Assembly: GCA_019635775.1 (NCBI GenBank)
Contig: JAHBYU010000005.1
Location: 185,205 to 249,204 of the forward strand
Direction: 5' to 3'
DNA: 64,000 nt
From: Rhizobiaceae bacterium
GTDB taxonomy: Bacteria; Pseudomonadota; Alphaproteobacteria; Rhizobiales; Rhizobiaceae
Shown one piece after another: positions 26,141 through 35,164 of this stretch (its first letter is position 1; every line of letters begins with the position of its first letter). The notes under the pieces are model-generated. The model was given only the letters and a program-made list of their open reading frames with translations. It had not been told where the DNA came from and did no database searches. A program made the position numbers and the translations under genes.

Positions 26141-27232
26141 TCACGCCTGAACCTGGGGTGCTTCTTTCCATGCGGACGCCAGCACCCTGAGCCAGTTGTC
26201 GCGGGCCACCTTGGCAATATCGGCTTCACCATATCCCGCGTCGCGCAGCCCTTCAACGAGCTTCTGAAGCCCCGCAGCATCGCCGATTTCCGCCGGGATC
26301 ATGGCGCCGTCGAAGTCAGACCCGATTGCGACGCCGTCTATGCCGAGCCTTGCCACGAGGTGATCGATGTGGCGGATCATGTCGGACATTGAAGTGGCAG
26401 ACTTCTCCTGGCCGTCCTGCCTGAGCATTCCGACGGCAAAATTCAGCCCGACGATCCCTTTGCTCTCGCACACGGCGTCGAGTTGGCGATCGGTGAGATT
26501 TCGCGCGACAGGCGTGATCGCATGTGCGTTCGAATGGCTGACCACCAGCGGCTGGTCCGAAAGTTCGGCGACGTCCCAGAAACCTTTCTCGGTGATGTGG
26601 GCGAGGTCGATCAGGATTCCGAGTCGGTTGCATTCCCTAACCAGGCGCTTCCCGGCTTCCGTAAGGCCAGGTCCGGTGTCGGGGCTCATCGGATAGGCGA
26701 AGGGGACGCCGTGCCCGAATATGTTGTTTCGGCTCCAGACCGGCCCGAGCGAGCGCAGGCCTGCGGCATGGAAGGTTTCAAGCGCGGCTAGGTCCTCGTC
26801 GATGGCTTCGCAGCCTTCCATGTGCAGCACAGCCGCGAAGACCCGGGCCTCCATCGAATCCGCTATGTCCGCACAGCTGCGGCAAATCCTCCAGCCGCCG
26901 GCCCGCTCGATGCGAAGGGCAATGGCCATCATCTGCAGGGCGATGTCGAGAGACGGCCGCCGCTCCAGCGGGGCAGCCAGCGGCGTGACGTAGTGCCCGT
27001 TCGCATCCGGGCGGTCGAATTCGAGATTGCCCGACGGGATGTAGATGGCGCAGAGCCCGCCGGCCAGGCCACCTTGTCCGGCACGTACCTTGTCTATGTG
27101 CCCGGTCTCATATCCGGCATATCCGGCGGCCGCAGGTCCATTGATGAATTCGGCGACGGGATCGGTTCCCCTGCCGGCGTGGCGCCACAGGCGCAACAAC
27201 ACGTCGTTGTGGCCATCGAATATCTGCTGCAT
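26141..27232 (-). CDS. Membrane dipeptidase family M19
   Basis: This 363-residue TIM-barrel metallopeptidase has zinc-ligand motifs in order: His-Asn-Asp (HND) in FDGHNDVLLRLW near the start, Glu in HMEGCEAI, His in VVSHSNAHAI and the AIGSDFDG stretch. Relatives cleave dipeptides, often D-amino-acid-containing or beta-lactam-like. There is no signal peptide, so it acts in the cytoplasm. AGGA lies nine bases ahead of the ATG, 18 bases after the ABC exporter gene. Confidence 0.9.
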   Translation of the reverse strand: MQQIFDGHNDVLLRLWRHAGRGTDPVAEFINGPAAAGYAGYETGHIDKVRAGQGGLAGGLCAIYIPSGNLEFDRPDANGHYVTPLAAPLERRPSLDIALQMMAIALRIERAGGWRICRSCADIADSMEARVFAAVLHMEGCEAIDEDLAALETFHAAGLRSLGPVWSRNNIFGHGVPFAYPMSPDTGPGLTEAGKRLVRECNRLGILIDLAHITEKGFWDVAELSDQPLVVSHSNAHAITPVARNLTDRQLDAVCESKGIVGLNFAVGMLRQDGQEKSATSMSDMIRHIDHLVARLGIDGVAIGSDFDGAMIPAEIGDAAGLQKLVEGLRDAGYGEADIAKVARDNWLRVLASAWKEAPQVQA

Positions 27233-27250
27233 CTAAAGATCCTGAAGCAT

Positions 27251-29011
27251 CTAGTCGGGGAGAAGCTGATATTCGTGCAGCTTCTTGTAGATGCCGCCCT
27301 GCTTGGCCAGCAACTCGGCGTGTGTTCCCTGCTCGACCGCGCGCCCCGCATCCATGACAATGATCTTGTCGGCGCGATGGACGGTCGACAGTCGGTGCGC
27401 GATGGCGACCGTGGTACGGCCAACCTGCAGGTTTTCGAGCGCGTCGCGGAAGAGCGCCTCGGACTCTGCGTCGAGCGCACTCGTTGCTTCATCGAGCAGG
27501 AGAATCTGCGCGTCGCGCAGTATGGCGCGGGCAATCGAAATGCGCTGCTTCTGGCCGCCCGAGAGCAGTACGCCGTTCTCGCCCACCCGTGTCTCGTAGC
27601 CTTCAGGAAGCGCCTTGATGAAGGCGTGCGCGTTCGCCGCCTTGGCCGCCGCGATGACTTCCTCGTCTGACGCGCCCTCCCGTCCCATGCGGATGTTGTG
27701 CATCACGGTTGCGTCGAACAGGAACGTATCCTGGCTCACATAGGCAATCCGGTCACGCAGCGAATGCAGCGTTGTATGCCTGATGTCCTGTCCGTCGAAC
27801 AGGATGCGGCCGCTGTCCGGATCGTAGAGCCGCATGATGAGGTTGAGCACGGTTGATTTTCCGCCGCCCGACGCTCCCACCAGCGCGGTCATCTTGCCGG
27901 GGGGAAAGACGATATCGAGATCCTTGAGGACGGTCTCTTGCTCGCGGTAGGAGAAGGACACGTCCTCGAACCTGATCTCGCCGAGCCCTTCCTCCAGCGG
28001 CTTGGCGTCCGGGGTTTCCTCGATCGTCAGTGGACGGTCGGCAATCTCGTACATGAGCCTGACGCCAACCATTCCTGCTTCCAGCGAGACCCGCGCCCGG
28101 GCCAGGCGCTTGGCGGGCTCGTAGCAAAGCAGCAGCGCGGTGATGAAGGCCATGACCGAACCCGGCGAGTGTCCGCCCTGCACAACGAGGTAGCCGCTTA
28201 TGAGAATGACGGCTGCGATTGCCAGCCCCGCCAGTGTTTCCATGATGGGATTTGTTATAGCCTCGAGCGCGGCAATGCTGTTGGCCCGCTTCTGGACGTC
28301 CTCGACTGCGCTGTACATCCGGTTGCGCATCGCGCCCTCTAGATTGAAGGACTTGACTATGCGCGCGCCGAACACCGTTTCCTGCATGACGCGCATGATC
28401 ATGGAAACGGACTTGAGTTCCTTTTCCATGATGCTCCGGGTGCGCTTCATCAACTTGTTGACCACGAGGATGGCGATCGGCCCGACGATGAAAGCCACCA
28501 GCGAAAGCATTGGCTGCTGGAACGCCATCACCGCGACGAGACCGACCACGGAGAAGAGGTCGCGGATGAAGGACGTGACCAGCGTGTCCACGACGCCGCG
28601 CGCGGCCTGCGCGCTTTGGGTCATGCGCATGATGAGGTCGGCGGAAGAATATGAGTGGTAGAATTCGATACCGTGGGCCAGCATGCGGTCGTAGATCTTG
28701 CGCTGGCGGTCCGCGATTATGGAGTTACCCGCCCGGCTGAGGAACAGCGTCTGCACGAACGTGGCAAGACCCTTCACGATGAAGATCACCGCCACTATGC
28801 CGGCGATCGCGTAGATGGCTTCGATATCCTTGGTGCCGGTGAACTCGTTTGTGATGTCGCGCATGATCCACGCGCTGGCGGCGGTCGTTCCGGCAACAAC
28901 CAGCATCGCCAGGATAGCGACGCCATAGGTGGGAGCATGCTCGCGGAAGGATTCCCGCAGGAGGCGGCCAACAAGGCGCTGGTTGGCGGTTGAACGGAAA
29001 AACTTGAGCAA
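27251..29011 (-). CDS. ABC exporter with fused membrane and ATPase domains (MsbA-like)
   Basis: This 586-residue half-transporter has a six-helix membrane domain to about residue 320, then an ATPase. The ATPase shows Walker A GASGGGKSTV, the Q-loop YVSQDTFLF, the signature LLSGGQKQRISIARA and Walker B ILLLDEATSALD. The start is TTG at 29011 with GGGAA just upstream; no ATG lies near the expected N-terminus. It resembles lipid A/multidrug exporters and works as a homodimer. An M19 dipeptidase follows 18 bases later, and the pair may handle a peptide-like compound. Confidence 0.9.
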   Translation of the reverse strand: MLKFFRSTANQRLVGRLLRESFREHAPTYGVAILAMLVVAGTTAASAWIMRDITNEFTGTKDIEAIYAIAGIVAVIFIVKGLATFVQTLFLSRAGNSIIADRQRKIYDRMLAHGIEFYHSYSSADLIMRMTQSAQAARGVVDTLVTSFIRDLFSVVGLVAVMAFQQPMLSLVAFIVGPIAILVVNKLMKRTRSIMEKELKSVSMIMRVMQETVFGARIVKSFNLEGAMRNRMYSAVEDVQKRANSIAALEAITNPIMETLAGLAIAAVILISGYLVVQGGHSPGSVMAFITALLLCYEPAKRLARARVSLEAGMVGVRLMYEIADRPLTIEETPDAKPLEEGLGEIRFEDVSFSYREQETVLKDLDIVFPPGKMTALVGASGGGKSTVLNLIMRLYDPDSGRILFDGQDIRHTTLHSLRDRIAYVSQDTFLFDATVMHNIRMGREGASDEEVIAAAKAANAHAFIKALPEGYETRVGENGVLLSGGQKQRISIARAILRDAQILLLDEATSALDAESEALFRDALENLQVGRTTVAIAHRLSTVHRADKIIVMDAGRAVEQGTHAELLAKQGGIYKKLHEYQLLPD

Positions 29012-29158
29012 TTCGATTCCCGGCGCGGTTTGCTTAGGCAGCCGGCCCTATATAGGATCGCCCCCGCCAAGTCACGGCTGAAACAGCTTTGGCGCGGCTT
29101 TCGGGCCAATGAAGACTTCCGCCGGGGGAGGCTCCCCCGACAGCCTGAAGAGGAAAAC

Positions 29159-30439
29159 ATGGCGCCGGGTCGCATCCTGCTCGACGTCACAGACCTTATG
29201 GCTTTGCTGGCCGAGAGAGAGCATCCTTCCGGCATTCCCCGCGTCGTGTCCCGCTGCCTGGACGAATTGGATCGTCTGGGTTCGGGGGTGATCCCAATTT
29301 TCCTTAGCCAGATAACGCGTTCGTACTGCCGGATCGATGGCAGTCGCCTGCTTGGCAGGGATCTCTCCTATTTGCGGTGGCTTGAACCTGCGCGCGGCAG
29401 GCACCTGCGTCGGGCGTTCGCGTATCTCGGCCCGTTGCGCTCGGGCCGTGTGGAGTTTGCAGCGCACGATACGCTGCTCATACTGGGCGGAGGATGGGGT
29501 TTTCCCAAGCGCACGGCTTTTCTGTCCGGACGGGCTACTCGCGGCTGCAGGGTCGTCTGGTTCTGCCATGATCTGATCCCGATGCTCTATCCCGAGTTCA
29601 TGATGGATTCGCCAGGTTTCGCCGAGTCTTTCCGGAATTGGCTGGATAGCGCCATAGCCAACGGGCACCACTTCATCTGCTCGACGCGGTTCGTGGAAGC
29701 CGATCTCCGGCGCTATGCAGCTCATGTTGGCGCGACGGTAGATATTTCGGTCGTGCCTCTCGCCCACGAATTCAAACCGGTCACAGGCCATTTGCGCCCG
29801 GAGATTGCAGCGCTGCCGCCGCGCGGCTTCGTCCTGTGCGCAGGTGCGATCGCGACCCGCAAGAACCATATTGCTTTGCTCAGGGCCTGGCACAGGCTGC
29901 AGGGCGAACGCGGCGGAAGCATACCCTTGCTTGTGCTGGCCGGCGACCTGATCGAAGATGCACCGATCAAGGCTTTTCTGCGTGATAGCGGCAATGTCGG
30001 CGGCAAGGTCATGCTTCTCGGTCCGGTAAGCGAGGCAGAACTGTCCACGTTGTACCGGGATTGCCTTTTTACGGTTTTTCCGAGCCTGAATGAGGGCTGG
30101 GGCCTTCCGGTGGGCGAGAGCCTTTGGATGGGCAAGCCTTGCCTGTGTTCCAACCGGACGTCGCTACCCGAGGTAGGAGGCCACCATGCGGTCTACTTCG
30201 ACCCCGGCAACGAAGACGAACTGCTCACCATCCTTCGTGACGCCATAGGCGGGACATTCTCCGCCGCGCCGCCTCGCCGCAGCGAACTTCGATCCTGGCG
30301 GCAGGTTGCAGAAGACCTTCTGGCGACTCTCCGGGCCATGCCCTCCGCTGACGGATGGGATGGCCCGGAAAGCCGTCTTTCGATGGGGGTAATGCCACCG
30401 CTTCGATTGCCCGCAGGCCGGAATTCTTCTATTCCTTGA
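29159..30439 (+). CDS. Glycosyltransferase family 4 protein
   Basis: This 426-residue GT-B fold enzyme was started at 29159, where AGAGGA precedes the ATG; the earlier frame lacks family similarity. The C-terminal half carries the nucleotide-sugar site pattern FPSLNEGWGLPVGESL (the E-x7-E motif) and a donor-side stretch with LCAGAIATRKNH. It probably adds a hexose to a polysaccharide or lipid carrier. It is divergent from the ABC exporter and 57 bases before the BMP transporter operon, and is not obviously part of it. Confidence 0.85.
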   Translation: MAPGRILLDVTDLMALLAEREHPSGIPRVVSRCLDELDRLGSGVIPIFLSQITRSYCRIDGSRLLGRDLSYLRWLEPARGRHLRRAFAYLGPLRSGRVEFAAHDTLLILGGGWGFPKRTAFLSGRATRGCRVVWFCHDLIPMLYPEFMMDSPGFAESFRNWLDSAIANGHHFICSTRFVEADLRRYAAHVGATVDISVVPLAHEFKPVTGHLRPEIAALPPRGFVLCAGAIATRKNHIALLRAWHRLQGERGGSIPLLVLAGDLIEDAPIKAFLRDSGNVGGKVMLLGPVSEAELSTLYRDCLFTVFPSLNEGWGLPVGESLWMGKPCLCSNRTSLPEVGGHHAVYFDPGNEDELLTILRDAIGGTFSAAPPRRSELRSWRQVAEDLLATLRAMPSADGWDGPESRLSMGVMPPLRLPAGRNSSIP

Positions 30440-30496
30440 CCAAACGATAAAAACAGGACGGGATAAACCTGAACCTGAACAACCAGAGGTGGTAGT

Positions 30497-31531
30497 ATGA
30501 CAAGATATGGATACAATGCTGGCCTGTCCGCCATTTCGCGGCGGCAGGTTCTAAAGGCCTCTGGCGCGGTTGCCGCGCTGGCCGCCGCCGGAATGCCCTC
30601 GAAGCTTTTCGCGCAGGAAAAGCTGAAGGTCGCGGCGATCTACACCGTGCCTTTCGAGCAGCAGTGGGTCAGCCGCATCCACAAGGCAGCCAATGCTGCC
30701 AAGGATCGTGGCGACATCGAATATGTCGCGACCGAAAACGTTTCCAACACCGACTACGAGCGCGTGATGCGCGAGTATGCCGAGGCCGGCAACCAGCTTA
30801 TCGTCGGCGAAGTGTTCGGCGTAGAGGAAGCAGCCCGCTCCGTGGCCGCCGACTATCCGCAGACTGCATTCCTGATGGGCTCGTCGTTCAAGCCAGACGA
30901 AAAGAACCCGAATTTTGCGGTGTTCGACAACTACATCCAGGACGCGTCCTATCTTAGCGGCATCATCGCAGGCGCGATGAGCAAGACCAAGAACATCGGC
31001 ATGGTTGGCGGCTTCCCGATTCCCGAGGTGAACCGGCTGATGCATGCCTTCATGGCGGGTGTGAAGGAAACCGCGCCGGACGCCAAGTTCCAGGTCGCGT
31101 TCATAGGATCGTGGTTCGACCCGCCCAAGGCCAAGGAAACCGCCTTCGCCCAGATCGATGGCGGCGCGGACATCATGTATGCCGAACGCTTCGGTGTCTC
31201 CGACGCAGCCAAGGAGAAGGGCGTGCTTGCCATCGGCAACGTCATCGACACCCAACCGGACTATCCGGAGACGGTCGTCGCTTCGGCGCTGTGGCATTTC
31301 GAGCCCACGCTCGACAAGGCGATTGCCGAGGTCAAGGCGGGCACCTTCAAGGCCGCCGACTACGGCGTCTACTCCTTCATGAAGGAAGGCGGCTGTTCTC
31401 TGGCGCCGCTGGGCACCTTTGAGGACAAGGTTCCCGCCGAGGTGAAGGCAATGGTTGCCGAGAAGGAGAAAGCCATCAAGGACGGCTCCCTTGTCACGGT
31501 CGTCAACGACGAGGAGCCAAAGTCCAGCTGA
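30497..31531 (+). CDS. BMP-family substrate-binding protein (nucleoside/nucleobase ABC uptake)
   Basis: This 344-residue periplasmic protein has a twin-arginine-type signal (SRRQVLKASG, then a hydrophobic stretch to about residue 40). The BMP/PnrA fold follows, with KVAAIYTVPFEQQW and GMVGGFPIPEVNRLMHAF. The family binds purine nucleosides or related bases. AGAGGTGG precedes the ATG. It heads an operon of ATPase, two permeases and a cytosine-deaminase-family enzyme, which points to a base or nucleoside as ligand. It is separated from the ATPase by 127 bases with hairpins. Confidence 0.92.
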   Translation: MTRYGYNAGLSAISRRQVLKASGAVAALAAAGMPSKLFAQEKLKVAAIYTVPFEQQWVSRIHKAANAAKDRGDIEYVATENVSNTDYERVMREYAEAGNQLIVGEVFGVEEAARSVAADYPQTAFLMGSSFKPDEKNPNFAVFDNYIQDASYLSGIIAGAMSKTKNIGMVGGFPIPEVNRLMHAFMAGVKETAPDAKFQVAFIGSWFDPPKAKETAFAQIDGGADIMYAERFGVSDAAKEKGVLAIGNVIDTQPDYPETVVASALWHFEPTLDKAIAEVKAGTFKAADYGVYSFMKEGGCSLAPLGTFEDKVPAEVKAMVAEKEKAIKDGSLVTVVNDEEPKSS

Positions 31532-31541
31532 CCCGAACTCG

Positions 31542-31598
31542 CCCCCTTGCATGGGGGAGAGGCCCGATTCCCGGTCTGCCTGCCGAAAGGCCAGGCAG
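31542..31598 (+). repeat. Intercistronic hairpins between binding-protein and ATPase genes
   Basis: Two stem-loops lie within 60 bases after the binding-protein stop. The first pairs CCCCC (31542-31546) with GGGGG (31553-31557). The second pairs CTGCCTGCC (31576-31584) with a GAAA tetraloop to GGCCAGGCAG (31589-31598), with one bulge. Such folds often protect the 3' end of the abundant binding-protein message and lower expression of the genes behind. No T-run follows. Confidence 0.55.
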
Positions 31599-31658
31599 TC
31601 CGGGGCGACTTGCCTTCAGTCGCCTTTTCCTTCCAGGAAAGGGTAAGGAAACTGGCCC

Positions 31659-33173
31659 ATGTCTCCCGTCCTGCGCCTTTCTGGCATCACGAAACGTTTT
31701 GGCCCTTTGCTCGCCAACGATGCGATTTCGTTCGAGGTCGCGCGTGGGGAGGTGATTGCATTGCTTGGCGAGAACGGGGCCGGCAAGACGACCCTGATGA
31801 ACATCCTGTTCGGCCACTATGTCGCCGATGAAGGAACGGTCGAGACTTTCGGCAAGGCGCTGCCGCCAGGCGATCCGCATGCCGCCCTGCAGGCGGGCAT
31901 CGGCATGGTCCACCAGCACTTCACGCTGGCCGACAACATGACCGTTCTGGAGAACATCGCGCTGGGCACGCAAGGGCTCGCCTCATGGAGGCTCGACCGC
32001 GCGAGCGCGCGCGAGCGTATCGAGAAGATGTCTTTCGAGTTCGGCCTTGCGGTGCATCCCGAGGCCGTCGTTGGCACGCTTTCGGTCGGCGAGCGCCAGC
32101 GCGTCGAAATCCTGAAGGCGCTCTATCGCGACGCGAAGATCCTGATCCTCGATGAACCGACCGCCGTGCTGACGCCGGCCGAGACCGATGCGCTTTTCGC
32201 CACGCTCAAGCTGCTGGTCAAGCAGGGTCTCTCCATCATATTCATCTCCCACAAGCTGAACGAGGTCATCGCCGTCAGCGACCGCGTGCTCGTGCTGCGC
32301 GCAGGCAAGCTTTCGGGAGAGCGTGTCACGGCGGGAACCACGCGCAGTGAACTGGCGGCCCTTATGGTAGGGCAGGAGGTGGAGCCTCCTGCGGTTCCGG
32401 AAGTTGAGCCGGGAGAACTGCAACTGGTCCTCAACGCTGTGTCGACAGTCCGCCAGGGAACCGGCATGGCGCTCGACAACATCACGCTCTCGCTTCGTGG
32501 CGGTGAGATCACAGGACTGGCCGGCGTTTCGGGAAACGGTCAGGCGACCCTCGCCGCCCTGATTGCGGGGACCGAAAAGCCGGCTTCCGGCGAGATCATC
32601 GTCCAGAGTGTGAAAGTGCAGGAATGGTCGCCGCGCGCAGCGCTGGCGGCAGGGATAGGTCGCATTCCCGAGGATCGACACGCAGTCGGCACAATCGGCG
32701 ACATGAGCGTCACGGAAAATGTCATACTGGAGCGCTACCGCACCCCGCGTTTCAGCAACCGGGGCTTTCTCGACTGGCAGGCAGCCCGCAAATTCGCCGA
32801 GGAGATCATTTCGGACTATGACGTGAAGTGTCCGTCGCCGGAGGCGAGGATCAGGCTTCTTTCCGGTGGCAACATGCAGAAGCTCATCCTGGGGCGCGCG
32901 CTCGATTCCGCCCCTTCGGTGATTTTGGCGAACCAGCCGACGCGCGGTCTCGATGTCGGCGCGGTAGGCTATGTTCACCGGAGGCTTCTCGACGCACGGG
33001 CACGCGGCGCCGCCATCCTGCTGATCTCGGAGGATCTGGAAGAGATACTCGCGCTTGCCGACCGGGTCATCGTCATGTCCAAGGGACGTCTTTCGGCTGC
33101 CTCACCAAGGGGAGCGCGCACGATCGCGCAACTCGGCGAACTGATGGCCGGCCATGGCATGGAGGCAGCGTGA
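31659..33173 (+). CDS. Nucleoside ABC transporter ATPase, two ABC domains
   Basis: This 504-residue protein has tandem ATPase domains of the RbsA/YufO (NupA) type. Domain 1 has Walker A GENGAGKTTL, signature LSVGERQRVEIL and Walker B ILILDEPTAVL. Domain 2 has a degenerate Walker A (GVSGNGQATL, no lysine) but a normal LSGGNMQKLILG signature, as usual in this subfamily. The stop codon is followed at once by the permease ATG. It powers uptake by the BMP-type transporter. Confidence 0.93.
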   Translation: MSPVLRLSGITKRFGPLLANDAISFEVARGEVIALLGENGAGKTTLMNILFGHYVADEGTVETFGKALPPGDPHAALQAGIGMVHQHFTLADNMTVLENIALGTQGLASWRLDRASARERIEKMSFEFGLAVHPEAVVGTLSVGERQRVEILKALYRDAKILILDEPTAVLTPAETDALFATLKLLVKQGLSIIFISHKLNEVIAVSDRVLVLRAGKLSGERVTAGTTRSELAALMVGQEVEPPAVPEVEPGELQLVLNAVSTVRQGTGMALDNITLSLRGGEITGLAGVSGNGQATLAALIAGTEKPASGEIIVQSVKVQEWSPRAALAAGIGRIPEDRHAVGTIGDMSVTENVILERYRTPRFSNRGFLDWQAARKFAEEIISDYDVKCPSPEARIRLLSGGNMQKLILGRALDSAPSVILANQPTRGLDVGAVGYVHRRLLDARARGAAILLISEDLEEILALADRVIVMSKGRLSAASPRGARTIAQLGELMAGHGMEAA

Positions 33174-34223
33174 ATGCGCCTTGAGCCCAAGCCCGCGCCC
33201 TCTATCCTGGTCACGCTGCTTTACCCGGTAGCCGCGGTCGTGCTGACGCTCGCCATCACCTCGCTTCTGGTTCTTGCTGCCGGGGCTTCGCCTCTTTCCG
33301 TATTCTACCTTGTCTGGAAAGGGGCGGCCGGTTCGCAATTCGCCCTGATGGAGACGCTCACGCGCGCCACGCCGCTCATCCTTACTGGCCTTGCCGTAGC
33401 GGTCGCCTTTCGCGCGAAACTCTGGAACATCGGCGCGGAAGCCCAGCTTTACATCGGCGGTGTCGTGACCGTCGTGCTGGGAACCGGTGCGTTGCCGCTT
33501 CCTTCCTTCCTTCTCATACCCGTCATCATGGTGGCGGCGATGGCTGCGGGTGCGCTTTTGCTCCTCGGCCCTGCCATCCTCAAGACGCGCTTCGGAGTCG
33601 ACGAGGTCGTCACGACGCTGCTTCTGAACTTCATCGTGCTTCTTTTCGTCTCGATGCTTCTGGAAGGCGTGCTCAAGGATCCGATGGGTCTGGGCTGGCC
33701 GCAATCGTCGCGAGTCGTTGCCGAGGCGCAACTGCCCCGGATCATACAAGGCAGGCGACTGCACTATGGCTTCGTCATTGCTATCGCCTCGGCGGTCATC
33801 ATCTGGATTATCATGAAGAAAACTGCGCTGGGCTATGAGATGCGGGCGGTTGGCCACAATCCGCAGGCGTCGTCGTTTGCAGGCATTCCGGTCAATCGCG
33901 TTCTCATGAAAACCGCGCTCCTATCCGGCGGAATCGCGGCCCTCGCCGGCTTTTGCGAGGTCGCCGGGCTGAAGGGCAATCTCACGCTCGACCTGTCTCC
34001 GGGCTACGGCTATACCGGCATCGTGGTGGCGATGCTTGCGATGCTGAACCCGATCGGCGTCGTGGCCTCAGCCATCTTCGTGGCTGGAATCTTCGTCGGC
34101 GCCGACGCCATGAGCCGTTCTGCGGGCGTTCCGAGCTACATCGCTGACGTCATGGTCGCGACGGCGTTGCTCACCATGGTGGTCGCTATCCTGTTCACAC
34201 GCTACCGGCTGAGGTGGAAGTGA
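33174..34223 (+). CDS. Nucleoside ABC transporter permease 1
   Basis: This 349-residue inner-membrane protein has about nine helices and belongs to the branched/BPD-2 permease family (PF02653 type). The conserved segments AVAFRAKLWNIGAEAQ and GYEMRAVGHNPQAS are typical of the NupB/YufP subgroup. The ATG directly follows the ATPase stop codon. It pairs with the next permease to form the channel. Confidence 0.92.
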   Translation: MRLEPKPAPSILVTLLYPVAAVVLTLAITSLLVLAAGASPLSVFYLVWKGAAGSQFALMETLTRATPLILTGLAVAVAFRAKLWNIGAEAQLYIGGVVTVVLGTGALPLPSFLLIPVIMVAAMAAGALLLLGPAILKTRFGVDEVVTTLLLNFIVLLFVSMLLEGVLKDPMGLGWPQSSRVVAEAQLPRIIQGRRLHYGFVIAIASAVIIWIIMKKTALGYEMRAVGHNPQASSFAGIPVNRVLMKTALLSGGIAALAGFCEVAGLKGNLTLDLSPGYGYTGIVVAMLAMLNPIGVVASAIFVAGIFVGADAMSRSAGVPSYIADVMVATALLTMVVAILFTRYRLRWK

Positions 34224-35164
34224 TGGACGCCTTTGACATCCTGCTCACCGCCTCCTTCTGGGTCGCCGCGATCCGCATCGCCTCGCCGCTCATCTTCGCG
34301 ACGATGGGTGAACTCATCTGCGAACGCGCCGGCGTGCTCAATCTGGGGATCGAGGGCATCATGACGGTCGGAGCCTTTGCTGGTTGGTTCACCGTCTATG
34401 CGGGAGGTGACCTGTGGATGGGCGTCGTGGTCGCCGCCCTTGCCGGCGCGACCTTCGGCTTGCTGCATGCGACCCTGACGGTGCCGCTTGGCCTGTCGCA
34501 ACATGTCGTAGGCATCGGCATCACACTTCTGGCAACCAGCCTTACATATTTCACCTACCGCCTTCTTCTTCCGGAGGTGACGTCGCCGCCCAAGATCGAG
34601 CCGTTCCAGCCGCTTCCCATCCCGGGCCTGTCCGGCATTCCGATTGTCGGCGAGGCGCTGTTCACGCAGACGCCGCTTACTTATCTCGCTTTCGTGGCAG
34701 TCGCGCTCACAGCATGGGTGCTTTACCGCACGCCCCTTGGGCTTGCAGTCCGGGCGGCTGGCGAGAACCCCTCAGCAGTCGAGGCCCAGGGCATAAGTGT
34801 GACGGGCATCCGCATGGGCGCGGTTATGGTCGGCAGCGCCATGATGGCCATCGGCGGCGCTTTCCTCACCATGTCGGCGTTCAATTCCTTTTTCTTCGAG
34901 ATGGTCAACGGGCGCGGCTGGATCTGCATAGCGCTGGTTGTCTTTGGGTCATGGCGGCCGGGCAAGGCGCTGATCGGCGCGATTCTCTTCGCCGCTTTCG
35001 ACGCATACCAGGTACGCCTGCAGCAGATCACCGGCGGTGTGGTTCCGTACCAGATCTTCCTGATGATGCCCTACGCCCTGTCGATCCTGGCGCTCATCCT
35101 GGTGGCGCGCCGCGCGACCTATCCGAAGGCGCTGATGATTCCCTATCAGAAAGGCGAGAGATGA
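34223..35164 (+). CDS. Nucleoside ABC transporter permease 2
   Basis: This 313-residue permease of the NupC/YufQ subgroup has about eight helices. ERAGVLNLGIEGIM near residues 32-45 is the family hallmark, and RAAGENPSAVEAQGISV forms the cytoplasmic coupling loop. The ATG at 34223 overlaps the preceding stop (TGATG). A GTG at 34214 would lie inside the first permease. Its own stop overlaps the deaminase start (ATGA), so the whole operon is coupled. Confidence 0.92.
   Translation: MDAFDILLTASFWVAAIRIASPLIFATMGELICERAGVLNLGIEGIMTVGAFAGWFTVYAGGDLWMGVVVAALAGATFGLLHATLTVPLGLSQHVVGIGITLLATSLTYFTYRLLLPEVTSPPKIEPFQPLPIPGLSGIPIVGEALFTQTPLTYLAFVAVALTAWVLYRTPLGLAVRAAGENPSAVEAQGISVTGIRMGAVMVGSAMMAIGGAFLTMSAFNSFFFEMVNGRGWICIALVVFGSWRPGKALIGAILFAAFDAYQVRLQQITGGVVPYQIFLMMPYALSILALILVARRATYPKALMIPYQKGER

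Noticed and set aside
34414-35160. N-terminal extension of the cytosine-deaminase-like protein
   Set aside because: The frame is open but is a shadow of the second permease. The ATG at 35161 overlaps the permease stop and gives the normal family N-terminus.
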